Shown in pieces: positions 52,651-63,954 of a stretch of 64,000 nucleotides of DNA. Below the pieces are notes generated by a model. That model did not search any database and was not told where the DNA came from. It saw only the letters and a program-made list of their open reading frames with translations. Made by a program: the position numbers and the translations under genes. Location of the stretch: assembly GCA_963576735.1 (NCBI GenBank), contig OY755198.1, forward strand, positions 4,960,001 to 5,024,000. Direction: 5' to 3'. How positions within the stretch are numbered: the first letter of the stretch is position 1; every line of letters begins with the position of its first letter. This DNA comes from Bedellia somnulentella (Eukaryota > Arthropoda > Insecta > Lepidoptera > Bedelliidae).

Positions 52651-54471
52651 GATCTGACATAATGCCAGCAAGTGGGGGGGCATCTCAGAAATAATCTGGC
52701 TGACTGTATGAGCTACATATGGTTTCAATTTTTCGGGTTCTCCATTCAACCACCCTAATACTACCATAGAATCAATCCAGCCGACAGTTTTAATGTTGTA
52801 TTGTGAAAGACAGGATTTAACTTTTTTAATTAATTTTGATAGTAGTAATGCTGCTGCTAACTCTAATCGGGGTAAGGATTGAGGTTTTTTTAGAGGTACC
52901 ACTCTTGATTTACCTATCAAAAGTGTTAGTGTATTTAAATTCGACCTTTTTATTTTGCAGTATACAACGCAAGCATATGCTTTTGTACTAGCGTCGGAAA
53001 AACCATGAAGCTCTATGGTATCATTTTGATGTAGTCCCAGCCACCTAGGAACTTTAATTTTAGAGATGTTTTCGAAATCTATTTTGATTTTATTCCATTC
53101 TTCACATTTTGAATCTGGTAAGGTATCATCCCAACCTATTTGTAATTTCCACATTTCTTGAAAGTGTATTTTCAGCTTTATAGTTACTGGTGCAAGCCAG
53201 CCCAACGGGTCATAGACTTTTGAGATGTTTGATAAAAAATCTCTTTTGGTTAGTTTTAAAATCGGCGGGAAGTTTAAATTATGAAAGACGAATTCATCTG
53301 TTTGTGCGTTCCATCTTAATCCTAATGTTTTTGTGGTTTCCGAATGTCTCAATTCCAAGTTTTGATCTTTAAGGTCACTGTCTAACCCGTCTAGGATTTG
53401 TGGTTCATTTGATTTCCATTTTCGCAAGTTGAAACCACCTGATTTCAGAAGACTGATGAGATCGATTATTAGTTGCTTCGCATCTTCGACATTATGGCTT
53501 CCATGCAGGAGATCGTCCATGTAGAAGCAATTTCCCAAGACTTCTGGCGCTGAGCTGTTAGGGTAGTTTATCTTTTCGTCATGAGATAATTGTTTAAAAG
53601 TCATCATAGCTAGGAATGGGGCGGCTTTTGTACCGTAAGTGACAGTGGCTAATTGATATTCTTTAATTGGGTCCAATGGGCTTTTTCTATATATATTTTT
53701 TTGTAGCTTTTGGTCATTAGGATGTAGCCATATCTGTCTGAACATTTTCTCCGCATCTGCCGTAAGTGCTATTTTAGATTGTCTCCATTTAATAAGAAGA
53801 CTTTGAAGATCTTGTTGAAGATTGGGTCCACTATACATTATATCGTTAAGACTTTTTCCGGTTGAGGTAGTGGCAGAGGCATTAAATACTACTCGTAGCT
53901 TTGTTGTTGTTGATTCAGCGCGCACGACACAAAGCTGAGGTAGGAATACTTCGTGTTTCATATTGTCACGAGACTGAGTGGCGGGGTCCGGTGGCGGACC
54001 GAGGTCGATGTATTCGTTTATAAACAACTGATCGTTTTTCGCTAAGTCTGCATTCTTCGATAGTTTGCGTTCTAACTGAATATATTGTGTTATGGCTTTA
54101 TTTCTAGAGTGGCCTAACATATTTTCGTACTGCGACTTAAGGGGTAGTCTAACTTCATACTTTCCATCTTCTCGGCGGATGGTGGTAGACTTATAATAAT
54201 CTATGCATTTTTGGTCTTCTGTACACAATGACGAAGGTCCTGAAATGTCTTCAGTTTCCCAAAATTTTTGAATATCTTCTAGATTGTTGAGGATTAAATT
54301 ACATTGATAAGATTTTACCCCTCCACTAAGCACCCAGCCGAGTTGAGTTTGTTGAGCTATGAGATGGCTATTGTTTTCTCGACAAATGCCACGCATTATA
54401 ATGAGGGGATAAACGTCAGCTCCTAATAATATGTCGATAGGGCGACTGACAAAATATTCAGGATCAGCTAA
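52648..54471 (-). pseudogene. pol: BEL/Pao protease end, RT and RNase H
   Basis: After the hairpin insert the frame reads KLADPEYFVSRPIDILLGAD and VYPLIIMRG (Pao protease), then RT: TTKLRVVFNASATTSTGKSL, ALTADAEKMFRQIWLHPND and NCFYMDDLLHGS with the YMDD catalytic box. RNase H follows (LHGFSDASTKAYACVVYCKI). The frame ends early because of one extra C in a run of seven (G7 on +, about 52673-52680). Size and order fit BEL/Pao Pol. Confidence 0.9.
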
Positions 54472-54671
54472 TTTAGGCTGCCTGTCCATTTAAGCGGAGC
54501 GATGCGGCGGAGCGGAGAAACAGACAAATATTAGCCAATAGTATTGCACAAAAATTCCGCTCCGCAGTGGACAGGGCACCGACTGTCCTTTTTGTGCAAT
54601 ACTATTGGCTAATATTTGTCTGTTTCTCCGCTCCGCCGCATCGCTCCGCTTAAATGGACAGGCAGCCTAAA
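54472..54671. mobile_element. 200-bp fold-back element (perfect 83-bp inverted repeats)
   Basis: The arms 54472-54554 and 54589-54671 are exact reverse complements, beginning TTTAGGCTGCCTGTCC. The 34-bp loop itself contains a GGACAG/CTGTCC pair. It lies inside the BEL pol frame, between ...WPSFNNI and KLADPEYF. It is a MITE or fold-back insertion; its superfamily and target duplication are not evident. Confidence 0.85.
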
Positions 54672-56430
54672 TGTTGTTAAAAGATGGCCACTGAGGTTTT
54701 TCAAATGTGCAACTGGGAAGATTTTTAATTAAGTTTTTCATTACAAACACGTCTGTTTCAAAACTGAAGTTATTTTGTTTATCTCCAACGCCCGTAATCA
54801 CCCCATCGCATTTTTTTCGGCGTAACTTTAATAGTTGAGCAGCTCTTTCGGTTATAATGGAAGTTTGTGACCCTTGATCTAGTAAGGCGCGAAACTCTTT
54901 ATAATATCCATTGTAGGATTTAACTTTAATCATGGCTGTTGCTAATAATATTTCATTCGGTTGAGATTGTAAAGATACATAAGATGAACTCGTTTGAGGT
55001 AGCTGAGGTGACAGTTTATTCGCGGCGCTCGTGGCCTGACTCGGCAAAGAGTGCGACGTCATGCGTTTAGGTGTGAATTCCCCGTGCAAGATTGAGTTGT
55101 GCTGTTTATTACATTCTCGGCATTTTACTTCAGAATAGCAATTTCGCCCTTCGTGATAATGTAAACAGTTGAAGCAGAGATTCAATTTGCTAATTGCATT
55201 CTTTCTAGCATAAGATGGCATACTTTGTAATTTTTCGCAATTGTAGATTCTGTGATCGTCAGCAGCACAAATAGGGCATTTGTTTTTTGCAATATTAACA
55301 TGGTTGTTTCCGTTGTTTGCTGGCGATTGCGAAATTGTTTGATTAGTATAATAATGCTGTTTTTGTTGATTCGGAATAATAGGTAATGAGCTCTTTTGTA
55401 ATGGCTTAAAGACCACATAAGGATTTGGTTTTTGTGTAGGTGCTACGTTGCGACGAGAAGTTTCTAACGTCATAAATTTTGTTTCCAAAAATTTCAAAAA
55501 ATCTTTTAATAATGGTATATTTCTTGGCTGTTCCAAAGACTGGATATATTCTTTATAGGATTCGGCATCAAGCTTTTGTGACAAAATATGCACTAATATC
55601 GGGTCCCATGAGGCAGTTTCTACGCCCAAATTCTTAATAGCACTAGTACATTCATATATGGCGTCATGAATACGTTTGAGATGGTTTATAGATTGCTGAT
55701 GCGAGATCGGTATGTTTAAGAGCATGTTAAGATGGGATGTAAAGATCAATCTTTTATTCTCATATCGATGGTTAAGGATCTCCCAACAATTTGAATAGTT
55801 ATCAGAGCTTATTGGTAGGTGTTGTAATATTTTTTCTGCTTCTCCCTTTACCTTACTTTTTAAATACTGCATTTTTTGAGCATTTGAGAGGGATGAGTTA
55901 TTATGTATGGCCTCTATAAATAGGTCTTTAAAGGATGTCCAGTTATTATAATTACCGTAAAATGGTTGTATCTCCATTTTAGGCGTAGAATTTTCTACAT
56001 GCGCTACTGACCACATCTTTTTATTTATGCATTTTTTAAGATCATTGAAATGATTTTCATACTGCGAAAATTGTTTTTCATATTCGAGATTAGGATGTTC
56101 AAGTGCACTGTCTATTTCCCAGTGTAAATTATCAATTGCAGCCCATCTGTTTTGTAAATTTCTTAATATATCAATATTTTAAGCAGTTATATTTAAAGTC
56201 ATTTCGTATTGGTTGGTAAAAAAATATTCATTAGATTGGTCGCCAAATGATACAAGATTCATATGATTGTTATGGAAATCTACGAAATATTGCTCCAATG
56301 TTTGTAGTTTCCGACGTATATAGTCCGGAGTCTTCCTGTCGGCTCCGTCTTTTTTAAAGTTTCTGTAGAGCGTGTCAATTGCTCCAATGAGCTGTTCCTG
56401 GTTAGCCAGGATGTCTTCCTTGGTTGTCAT
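54667..56430 (-). pseudogene. gag: BEL/Pao gag and protease start (one stop)
   Basis: ATG at 56430 opens MTTKEDILANQEQLIGAIDT. An in-frame TAA at 56179-56181 is followed, in the same frame, by NIDILRNLQNRWAAID, PFYGNYNNWTSFKDLFIEAI (Pao Gag family) and YLKSKVKGEAEKILQHLP. Zinc knuckles: CPICAADDHRIYNC and CFNCLHYHEGRNC, then CRECNKQH. The protease begins ALLDQGSQTSIITERAA. The frame ends at the hairpin insertion. Confidence 0.9.
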
Positions 56431-56499
56431 TATTGAAAAAAATAAAGACCTTACTTGAGATACGCAGACAGCTGAGATTATGAGGACTAAGATTGTCCG

Positions 56500-56775
56500 C
56501 AGGGATTTTTCTTCGGGGTTTCCAGATACCGTTTATGAAGTCGCGCACTGAACTCAAACGGTGGGGTTTTTCTTCGGGGTTCCAGGCACAGTTTATAAGA
56601 TCACTTTCTAATAGTTCCACTGAACTCAAACGGTGGGATTTTTCTTCGGGGTTCCAGGCACAGTTTATACGATCACTTTGAACTAATAGTTCCACTGAAC
56701 TCAAACGATGGGATTTTTCTTCGGGGTTCCAGGCTACAGTGTATAAGATCACTTTGAACTAATAGTTCCACTGAA
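56500..56775. repeat. Tandem repeats in BEL leader
   Basis: Four imperfect units starting GGGATTTTTCTTCGGGGTTCC at 56502, 56564, 56635 and 56710 (spacing 61-75 bp), each with CACTGAACTCAAACG. They lie between 5' LTR and gag and may be a structured RNA leader. The 116-codon frame on - is a by-product. Confidence 0.85.
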
Positions 56776-56899
56776 GTTAAACTAAAGAGGTAAATAATGT
56801 AAATGTTCTGTTCACTCCTAAGGGTTTGATGGTTCTTTTTGAATGACAGTCACGTACACAAAGTATTTCTAAGCACACTCGCGTACAACCTCGTCAATC

Positions 56900-56919
56900 A
56901 GTAGGCTTCGAAGGACCAA
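56900..56919 (-). other. BEL/Pao primer-binding site
   Basis: On -, directly after the 5' LTR, TTGGTCCTTCGAAGCC fits the primer site position and resembles PBS sequences of BEL elements. The tRNA is not assigned. Confidence 0.55.
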
Positions 56920-57130
56920 TGTTGGGGGTTGGGATTGAGATTAGGGGATGTAAAATGATAAGATAGAGATAAGTTCAACTAAAGGAAAAGGTGCAAATGA
57001 GGTGAAATGGGATTAATGAGTAGCGCGCGGTACGAGGTCAGTAAGCGAACTGTTCTAAAAAGGTTTGAGTAAAAGAGTGTTGCAGCGTAAACTGCTGACG
57101 GAACTTAAAGTACGGGGATTGAACCGTACA
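56920..57130 (-). repeat. 5' LTR of BEL/Pao element
   Basis: 211 bp, TGTTGGGG...CCGTACA on +. Partner of 48542-48767, lacking its 16-bp insertion. Confidence 0.92.
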
Positions 57131-57562
57131 CCTAACATGTCATGAGTGAGATTCTGAAAAATATTTGTTGAATATCATCACATCAGCGTTGACTACGACC
57201 CATCTGTAACTATCTTCTGACAGACCGATCAGTTATTGGACATGTTGGATCGCTTTTTGCCATCGAGTGAACGGCGGCGGAGCCGTGAACGAGATGTAAC
57301 AAAAGTGATCCAGAATGCCCAATAACTACCTACTACCCTATTTCTTCAGGTGGGTGTACCTACGTAAGAGGCGACTAACGGTATTGGGGCTTTTAAGGGA
57401 TTTTTGGGCGATGCGGTTGGAGACCCATCACCAACATCCTTTATTTTACCATCTTTTCCCCACGCAACTTCCAAAAGTGGCTGAGGAATTTCTAATTTCT
57501 TAGCTCTGGCTACCCCTTTTAGGGATTTATAGCCTTGAGTATATGTATGTATGTGTATTACA
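57130..57562 (+). repeat. Retroposon X/B copy 2, full 3' end
   Basis: Begins ACCTAACATGTC at the LTR edge and runs into family B and its (TATG)n tail (GAGTATATGTATGTATGTG). The first 347 bp match 48194-48541. Confidence 0.8.
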
Positions 57563-58170
57563 AAAACTTCTCAGACACTAAACTCAATTTAGTTATCTAT
57601 TATTTTGCCAACATTTGGTAATAAATAACACATATCCATTTGGAATGGTTAAATAAAAAAATATTTTTACAATTTAACAATGAGGGACTTATCGCTTCAA
57701 GGCCCTATAGTACCAAGGTGTTACTAGAATAAGGAAAAGTTTTGTTTTTATAATAAAACATGGATCACATGCAGGAATTATAATATTTTAAGTTACAATA
57801 TTTGCAATCAAATTAGATTGGTATTCAAGAATGTTAATAAAAAGTAAAGTTAAATAAATTGCATTATATTTCGTCTATAAAGTGAAAACAAAGTTTTAAA
57901 AGGAAACCCACAGAACTGTTTTTTTGAAAAAATAAAAAGGTACAGGTAAGGTAACAGAAAACGACAGTTTTCTATAGGTACTAACTTTATTTGATCAGTT
58001 CTGTCCGGCCAGTGTCTAGGACGGGTACGGAGAGTTCCGGACCGAATTAGCGCATGCGCGGGACGCCTCCTCTGACAGTTCTGTGCTGAGCTATAAGTAA
58101 CACTTTTATAAAGCATTACGTATTCGGAAATATGAATGATTAACAATAAAATGTCATGTATAAGAAGATT
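57563..58170. other. AT-rich sequence, no gene seen
   Basis: Nothing recognised except a GC-richer patch at 58010-58080. Confidence 0.45.
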
Positions 58171-58171
58171 G

Positions 58172-58290
58172 ATGGATGTTTACGAAGAAGCTAGAGAGGT
58201 TTTGTCAAGACCGTTTAAAGTGTCGATCGATAGTCTCTGCCTACCCAATGGGAACTAATGGCGTGAGTATATGTATGTATGTATGTATTC
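58172..58290 (+). mobile_element. RTE-like LINE 3' end, copy 2
   Basis: MDVYEEAREV, then SLCLPNGN and stop, followed by GGCGTGAGTATATGTATGTATG. Same family as 4412-4745, heavily 5'-truncated. Confidence 0.6.
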
Positions 58291-58366
58291 AGAAAAAGTT
58301 GAGTAGAACAGAACAAATTCATACAATCATATTCTTACTGCTATTAAATCTACCGCAACTACTAGG

Positions 58367-58733
58367 CAACCGTGGTAGCCCAGTGGGTAGAACACTCGGT
58401 AATCGTGCAAACGACTAGTGTTCAAATCCTGGGTCGGGCCTACACCAATTTGTCTTTTCTAAAGACATATATGTGGTGAATTTATCATGGTTGTTAACGG
58501 TGAGGAAAAACATCGTGAGGAAACCCACATGGCTGAGTTGTACTTAGTCATATGACAGTGTATTCGTACAAGGCGATAGGCCTGCCCCCTATCACGTGAG
58601 TACACTGTCCATGCAAAACGTGGGTACTCTGAACACCAGTTGACAAAGTCACGTGATGTTCAGAAGTATTAGTACCTCTGCCAACCCCTTCGGGGATATT
58701 CGGCGTGAACGTTTATGTTATGTTTATGTTATG
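58367..58733 (+). repeat. SINE family A copy 4
   Basis: Plus orientation. tRNA-like head (CCGTGGTAGCCCAGTGGGTA, B box GTTCAAATCC), body, and tail GTTTATGTTATGTTTATGTT. About 367 bp. Confidence 0.85.
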
Positions 58734-58934
58734 TATTAAATCTCTTTATTTCTACTATGTGACTGAGGAGTTTGTAGCTGTAAAGCTCTGCCGACCCATT
58801 TATGGTTGTGAGTATATGTCTGTAAGTATGAGGGAAGGGCTATCGCTGCTTTGAGCGAATCAATCGCAAAAGGCACTACCGATAAACATGATATCGATGA
58901 ATACTATCTATGGCAAAAGTTTACTCAGTTGCCA

Positions 58935-59180
58935 TGTAGTGCCGGCTTAGAATGTCGCTACCTCTTTCTACCCATGGATGTCGTAAGAGGCGACTAAGGG
59001 TATTGGAATTTTTTATTGGATTTTTCGGCGATGCGGTTGGAGACCCATCACCAAAAACCTTTATTTTTACCATTTTTTCCCCACTATACTTCCAAAAATG
59101 GCTGAGGAATTTATAATTCCTTAGCTCTGGTTACCCCTTCAAGGGAAATATAGCCGTGAGTATATGTATGTATGTATATT
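58935..59180 (+). repeat. Retroposon family B copy 3
   Basis: TAGTGCCGGCTTAGAATGTCGC to AGCCGTGAGTATATGTATGTATG. Confidence 0.8.
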
Positions 59181-59539
59181 TACTCAGCCTTATGGGTTTC
59201 TTGCCGATGTTTTTTTATTCACACCGTTAAGTAACTCGGATTTTAGATATTTGAGAAGCAAGGCCGAATTCTGCCCCTTTTAGAGTTCCGTACCCAAAGG
59301 TGAAACGGGACACTAGTACCTAAGACTCAGCTGATGTTTGTTTGTGTATGTCTAGGGTGCGCTTTGTCTTACATAACTTTTTAACTCCTATCATCGGAGG
59401 TCCGAAAATGTTTCACATACTATTTAAAATCATAATGATCAATCATCATAAAAATATAGCCATAAATATTAAAAAATACTAAAATATCTTTTTATTTAAT
59501 AATATTTGTTTTAATATATTTGTTTATACTAATTTGTTT
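59181..59539. other. AT-rich sequence, no gene seen
   Basis: No feature recognised apart from the GTTCCGTACCCAAAGG stretch near 59285, a motif common in insect repeats. Confidence 0.4.
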
Positions 59540-59787
59540 GCTGTGTAGTGTCGGCTTAGAATAGCACTACCCCATATCTTCCGGTGGGTGAACGTAAAAG
59601 GCGACTAACGGTGTTGGGACTTTTAAGGGATTTTTGGGCGATGCGGTTGGAGACCCATTACCAACAACCTTTATTTAAACATCTTTCCCCACATAACTTT
59701 CCAAAAGTGGTTGAGGTTTTTAAAATTCCTTAGCTCTGGCTAACCCTACTTGGGATTTATAGCCGTGAGTATATGTATGTATGTTTA
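59540..59787 (+). repeat. Retroposon family B copy 4
   Basis: TGTAGTGTCGGCTTAGAATAGC to GCCGTGAGTATATGTATGTATG. Confidence 0.8.
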
Positions 59788-59895
59788 TATGTTTTTACTA
59801 ATGATCGTAACTCATAATCATTTCAATAAATAACTATAATATTCATAAATGTGTTTTATTCTAATATTTTTAAAACAAATATTATGGAAATTTAA

Positions 59896-60265
59896 AATAA
59901 CATAACATAACATAACATAAACGTTCACGCCGAATATCCCCGAAGGGGTTGGCAGAGGTACTAATACTTCTGAACATCACGTGACTTTGTCACCTGGTGT
60001 TCAGAGTACCCACGTTTTGCATGGACAGTGTACTCACGTGATAGGGGGCAGGCCTATCGCCGTTTTGTACGAATACACTGTCACATGACTAAGTACAACT
60101 CAGTCATGTGGGTTTCCTCACGATGTTTTCCCTCACCGTTAACAACCATGATAAATTAACCACACATATGTCTTTAGAAAAGACAAATTGGTGTAGGCCC
60201 GACCCAGGATTTGAACACTAGTCGTTTGCACGATAGTCGTTCTACCCACTGGGCTATCACGGTTG
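59896..60265 (-). repeat. SINE family A copy 5
   Basis: (AACAT)n-like tail ATAACATAACATAACATAAC at the left, tRNA-like head at the right with a small deletion (CACGATAGTCGTTCTACC). Confidence 0.85.
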
Positions 60266-60769
60266 TTATATTATTAATTTTTTTATAAATATTTTGGTTT
60301 ATTAATATTTGACTAACATTGTAAAGCTTGTTGTGCACTTAGCTGCACATTTACTAACGTTAAGATTTTAACTATTATGGAATATATCGAAAAATAAATG
60401 GAGATCAATTTCAGTTTTGAATTTACAATAATTTAAAATAATAATAAAAAATAAAAAAATAAAATAATTATTTATTTTAAAATAAAAAGATAAATCTTTG
60501 TTTTTTGAACGTCAAATTTTAACTTAATACTAAGTTTACTTCGGATTCGGAAGGTGTTTTGTTGAGAGAAGAACCCGTAAGAAACACATCTTTTTTTACG
60601 TCCATTACAATTTTGGTGTTAGCCCGGAAACATCCTGCACATGCCTGATAACACCAAGCCACTTCATCATTAATGTAATCATTGACATTGTAATAGGCTT
60701 TCGAACTAAGATTTCTTTTAACTGCTGCTTTGAATTTTGTTTCTAATCTGAGGGCACGGCAGTGCCCCT
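60266..60769. other. AT-rich sequence, no confident gene
   Basis: A 91-codon open frame on - (60519-60794) has no recognisable motif and overlaps Helitron-like sequence; I do not call it. Confidence 0.4.
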
Positions 60770-62104
60770 GCCAAGTCTCGAGCAAAACGGGCACGGCCGT
60801 ACCATCTTTTCTCGAAGCGTTTCGCGGCTGTTTCGCCCCCCCTTTATCTTCGACGTGGACAAAGCTAGGAGTTTAGGTTTTCGGTGAATAATAGTAGGCA
60901 TTGGAACAAGCTTAAGTTCGAAATTACACGCCAAATGAATTAATAGTTTAGGAGTTACGGTCGATCAAAGTTACACCATTTTGTCACTCACTGACTCACT
61001 GACAGATCATCAAAAATCTAAGGTACTTCTAGCAGACTTAGAAACTTCAAATTTTGCACCAAGATAGGTCATTAGCCACATATAAAGGAAAAATTATAAA
61101 AACATTAAAAAATTATATGCCATAGAAAACAATTTTATATTTGCGGTTTGGCAAGAACATTATGTATGGATTTTGACTGCATTGTTAACTTTGTTCGTTG
61201 TTCAAGTACCTATTCAATTGGATGAATACATACATAGAATAGAAAAGAATAATATAAATGTAATACATAGACTATCATTAATACAAATTAATACATAAAG
61301 TTCATTAAATTAATAAAGCTAAAACTCCATTGTATTGCGATAAATATTGTATGCGCGCTCGATAGATGGCGTTATACCTGTCTGAATCGCGCTATGGTTG
61401 CGTTACAAAGCGCAGTGTAAGTAGTAGGTACTTCAAAATAATTCGATAATTTTCATTTGATAGCGCCATCTGTCTATGAAAACCCATTTCGAAACTAAAA
61501 AATATTGTAGTGATAATTGATATTCGGAGAACTTTACGTGTTATTTAGTTTAGTTTAGTTATCGTTTGTAAGTTAGTAGATATATATTTATTTAGTTAGT
61601 TATTTGTTAGTTAGTTTAGTTCTATTTAGTTTGCATATATTTATATAAGTTTAAGCCCTATTGTTATAGAAGTAATTGTAAATATAGTGTAATGGAACGT
61701 GAAATATTGTACATAAATGGCGACCTTTGTCCACACAGAGTTATCTCTATTCCTGGAGATGGGTCGTGTTTATTTCATTCGTTGTCATACAGCATGTATG
61801 GGAGTTTTCAGTCGTCAAACAAGCATACGTGGCCCTTTCAAGAGTGACTAGTTTGGGTGGATTACATTTAATAAATGTGAATTTTAGTAGTATCAAAGCT
61901 CAGGAGACAGCAATAGCTGAATATAATCGACTCCGAAGTATATATCGCCCAGACTTGTCTACCTTAGAAGTAACGAAGCCTCAGAGAAGAAACAGAAGAG
62001 ATAGAGATAGAGAATGGGTTCTAAGCAAAGCAGTAGCTGACGTCCAAGAAATTGTGAGGTCACCTAAAAGTAAAAGAAAGAAATGCATTACAAAAAATAA
62101 ATGA
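60770..62104 (+). mobile_element. Helitron-like remnant with OTU-helicase joint
   Basis: The left non-coding portion contains TTTTGTCACTCACTGACTCACTGACAG and GATCATCAAAAATCTAAGG, sequence I associate with the leader of insect OTU-bearing Helitrons. Coding remnants follow at 61692. Internal Rep and most helicase sequence is deleted. Ends are not defined; the right end is where a MITE starts. Confidence 0.5.
61692..62104 (+). pseudogene. OTU domain start joined to Helitron helicase C-terminus
   Basis: ATG at 61692 reads MEREILYINGDLCPHRVISI, then PGDGSCLFHSLSYSMYG, the OTU cysteine-protease nucleophile motif (DGSCLFH). At about 61810, in another frame, the text becomes VVKQAYVALSRVTSLGGLHL and INVNFSSIK, the last conserved helicase motif of PIF1/Helitron helicases, followed by a basic tail to 62104. 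The join is a large deletion with a frame change. Confidence 0.65.
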
Positions 62105-62105
62105 G

Positions 62106-62807
62106 ATCCCACCAAAAACATTAAATGTAAAAAAATGCCAAGTCTCTCGATGCAGTTTTTCCATCTTAAAAAGTTTTGAGATCTCATAGAAGCCAAGTCC
62201 TATTCAAAATATTTCGTAGTTATAAATCAACATTTAGTAATTGTTTCAATAGTTTTCTTTATATTATAATTATAGTGACTTGGCAATGAGCACAAATTAA
62301 AAGCTGCTTGCTGCCTGGAATTATATGCAAATGTTACTGACGAGACCAGTGATCAGATTATTTGTTATGTGTGAATCATGATGGTCACTACCGACTACAT
62401 GCTCCAATACAATAATTAAGAATACCTTACGGGCCATCGCTTTATAAAAGTAAATGAATCGAGAGTGCACTAAGACTGACTGCCGTTGCCGAAATTCGGT
62501 TGGGACGACACGGATAAACCAAAAGAAAATTAATTTTGTGATATTAATGTTTACGCATGCGGTGTGTGTAACTTTCAACTCCTCCAAATACGAGTATGCC
62601 GTTTTATTTGTTTTTTCTTGTGCTCATTGCCAAGTCACTATAATTATAATATAAAGAAAACTATTGATACAATTACTAAATGTTGATTTATAACTACGAA
62701 ATATTTTGAATAGGACTTGGCTTCTATGAGATCTCAAAACTTTTTAAGATGGAAAAACTGCATCGAGAGACTTGGCATTTTTTTACATTTAATGTTTTTG
62801 GTGGGAT
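62106..62807. mobile_element. MITE with ~190-bp terminal inverted repeats
   Basis: The left arm (62106-62297, ATCCCACCAAAAACATTAAATG...GACTTGGCAATGAGCACAA) and right arm (62616-62807) are near-perfect inverse copies. The 320-bp centre is non-coding. No clear target duplication. Confidence 0.85.
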
Positions 62808-62814
62808 AAATTTA

Positions 62815-63420
62815 AAATGTCCTCAGGTATTTCATTATACATTTTTACGCATAACCCCATGAAAGATGTATTTACTTTTGACAATCTGTATTTTGGTACT
62901 GATATTTTATTGTTGTCTCAGAGGTTTCGAATATGTCTGTCACAATTTTTCACATAAGAGGCCTGATTCTTTCTTACATACATAATATTTTCATAAATAT
63001 ATTGACATGGCAGCGTCATAATACTTATTGTTTTAAACAATTCCCTCAGGGAATCTCGGGATCTCAAATTGTATATAGCTCTTATTGCTCTCTTTTGGTA
63101 TAAATATGGAACCAACATCAGCTGCTCTGCCCCAGAGTTAAATACCGTAAGACATTACACTATGAAAATAGCTGTAATAAACTAATCGAGCTGTCTGTAC
63201 ATCTGTCAAATGTCTTATTTTCCTAACGGCATATGCAGCACTACTTAGCCTGCCAGCTAGTGAGCTAATGTGGGGTCCCCATTGGAGTTTGGAGTCCAGA
63301 GTTATCCCTAAGAAAACTGTGTCATCCGAAAATACTAACTTTTCATTATTTAAAATTATTTCGTTATCAACGCACCTAACATTAGGTAATACAAATTTAA
63401 TGCCGCTAGGTGGCGCACGG
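62815..63420 (-). pseudogene. Jockey-like LINE reverse transcriptase, C-terminal remnant
   Basis: On - the sequence reads FLGITLDSKLQWGPHISSLA, GRLSSAAYAVRKIRHLTDVQ and VYYSYFHSVMSYGI, then a TAA. A shifted frame adds YQKRAIRAIYNLRSRDSLRE. This is the thumb/end region of jockey-type RT. It is 5'-truncated and interrupted. Confidence 0.8.
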
Positions 63421-63954
63421 TGATACAGTTACTCCCACAAATTATTATCAAAAAATAAGAAATGTTCTGGTAATTTAAACTCAAAATAATTCAGTGATAT
63501 ATTATACATTTAGTGTGCACAAGTGTTATTTTTCAGAAAAACTTAGTTTTATTTGGATAAAACTACTTATCACAGCAAGTGAGCTACCGTTGAGATTTAC
63601 CAATACGAACAAGTTACCAAAAGGAAAATATTGTGTTTAATGTGGTTGTGGATAATCATAATAAGAAAAAATAATATCCAAACCTACGGGAGGATTAGAA
63701 GAATAAACAAATTATAGTCATTAGAAAGGTACAATTTTTAAATATATTTTTGTTAACCCACATGTTAAAAAGATAATAAATTTGAATCTGATCTTTCTAC
63801 TCGCCACAAGGTGGCGCTACTGAATAGTTTTGAATAGCGTATTTTGGGGCAGTTTCAATATCATACATTATTCAACTGCTACCTGGCAAAAGAGGGCGCT
63901 GTCAAGAAAGCCATTTTAAGATTGTTGTGTTTATTATACTGAAATATTAACAAA
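63421..63954. other. Unassigned sequence
   Basis: No gene seen. GGTGGCGC occurs near 63411 and in GGTGGCGCTACTGAATAG near 63811. Confidence 0.4.

Larger units (their letters stand above)
48542..57130 (-). mobile_element. BEL/Pao retrotransposon with envelope gene
   Basis: LTRs (TGTTGGGG...CCGTACA) at 48542-48767 and 56920-57130 enclose gag, protease, RT, RNase H, integrase and env on -. The LTRs are alike except for a 16-bp indel and two substitutions. Defects: one stop in gag, a 200-bp hairpin insertion between protease and RT, a C-run frameshift in RNase H/integrase, and one stop in integrase. The rest is open, so it is recently inactivated. Instead of a short target duplication it is flanked by a 347-bp direct repeat. 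Confidence 0.93.

Noticed and set aside
56402..56752. 116-codon repetitive frame on -
   Set aside because: Result of the BEL leader repeats; no homologous start or motif.
60519..60794. 91-codon frame on -
   Set aside because: No recognisable domain and it overlaps Helitron-like non-coding sequence.
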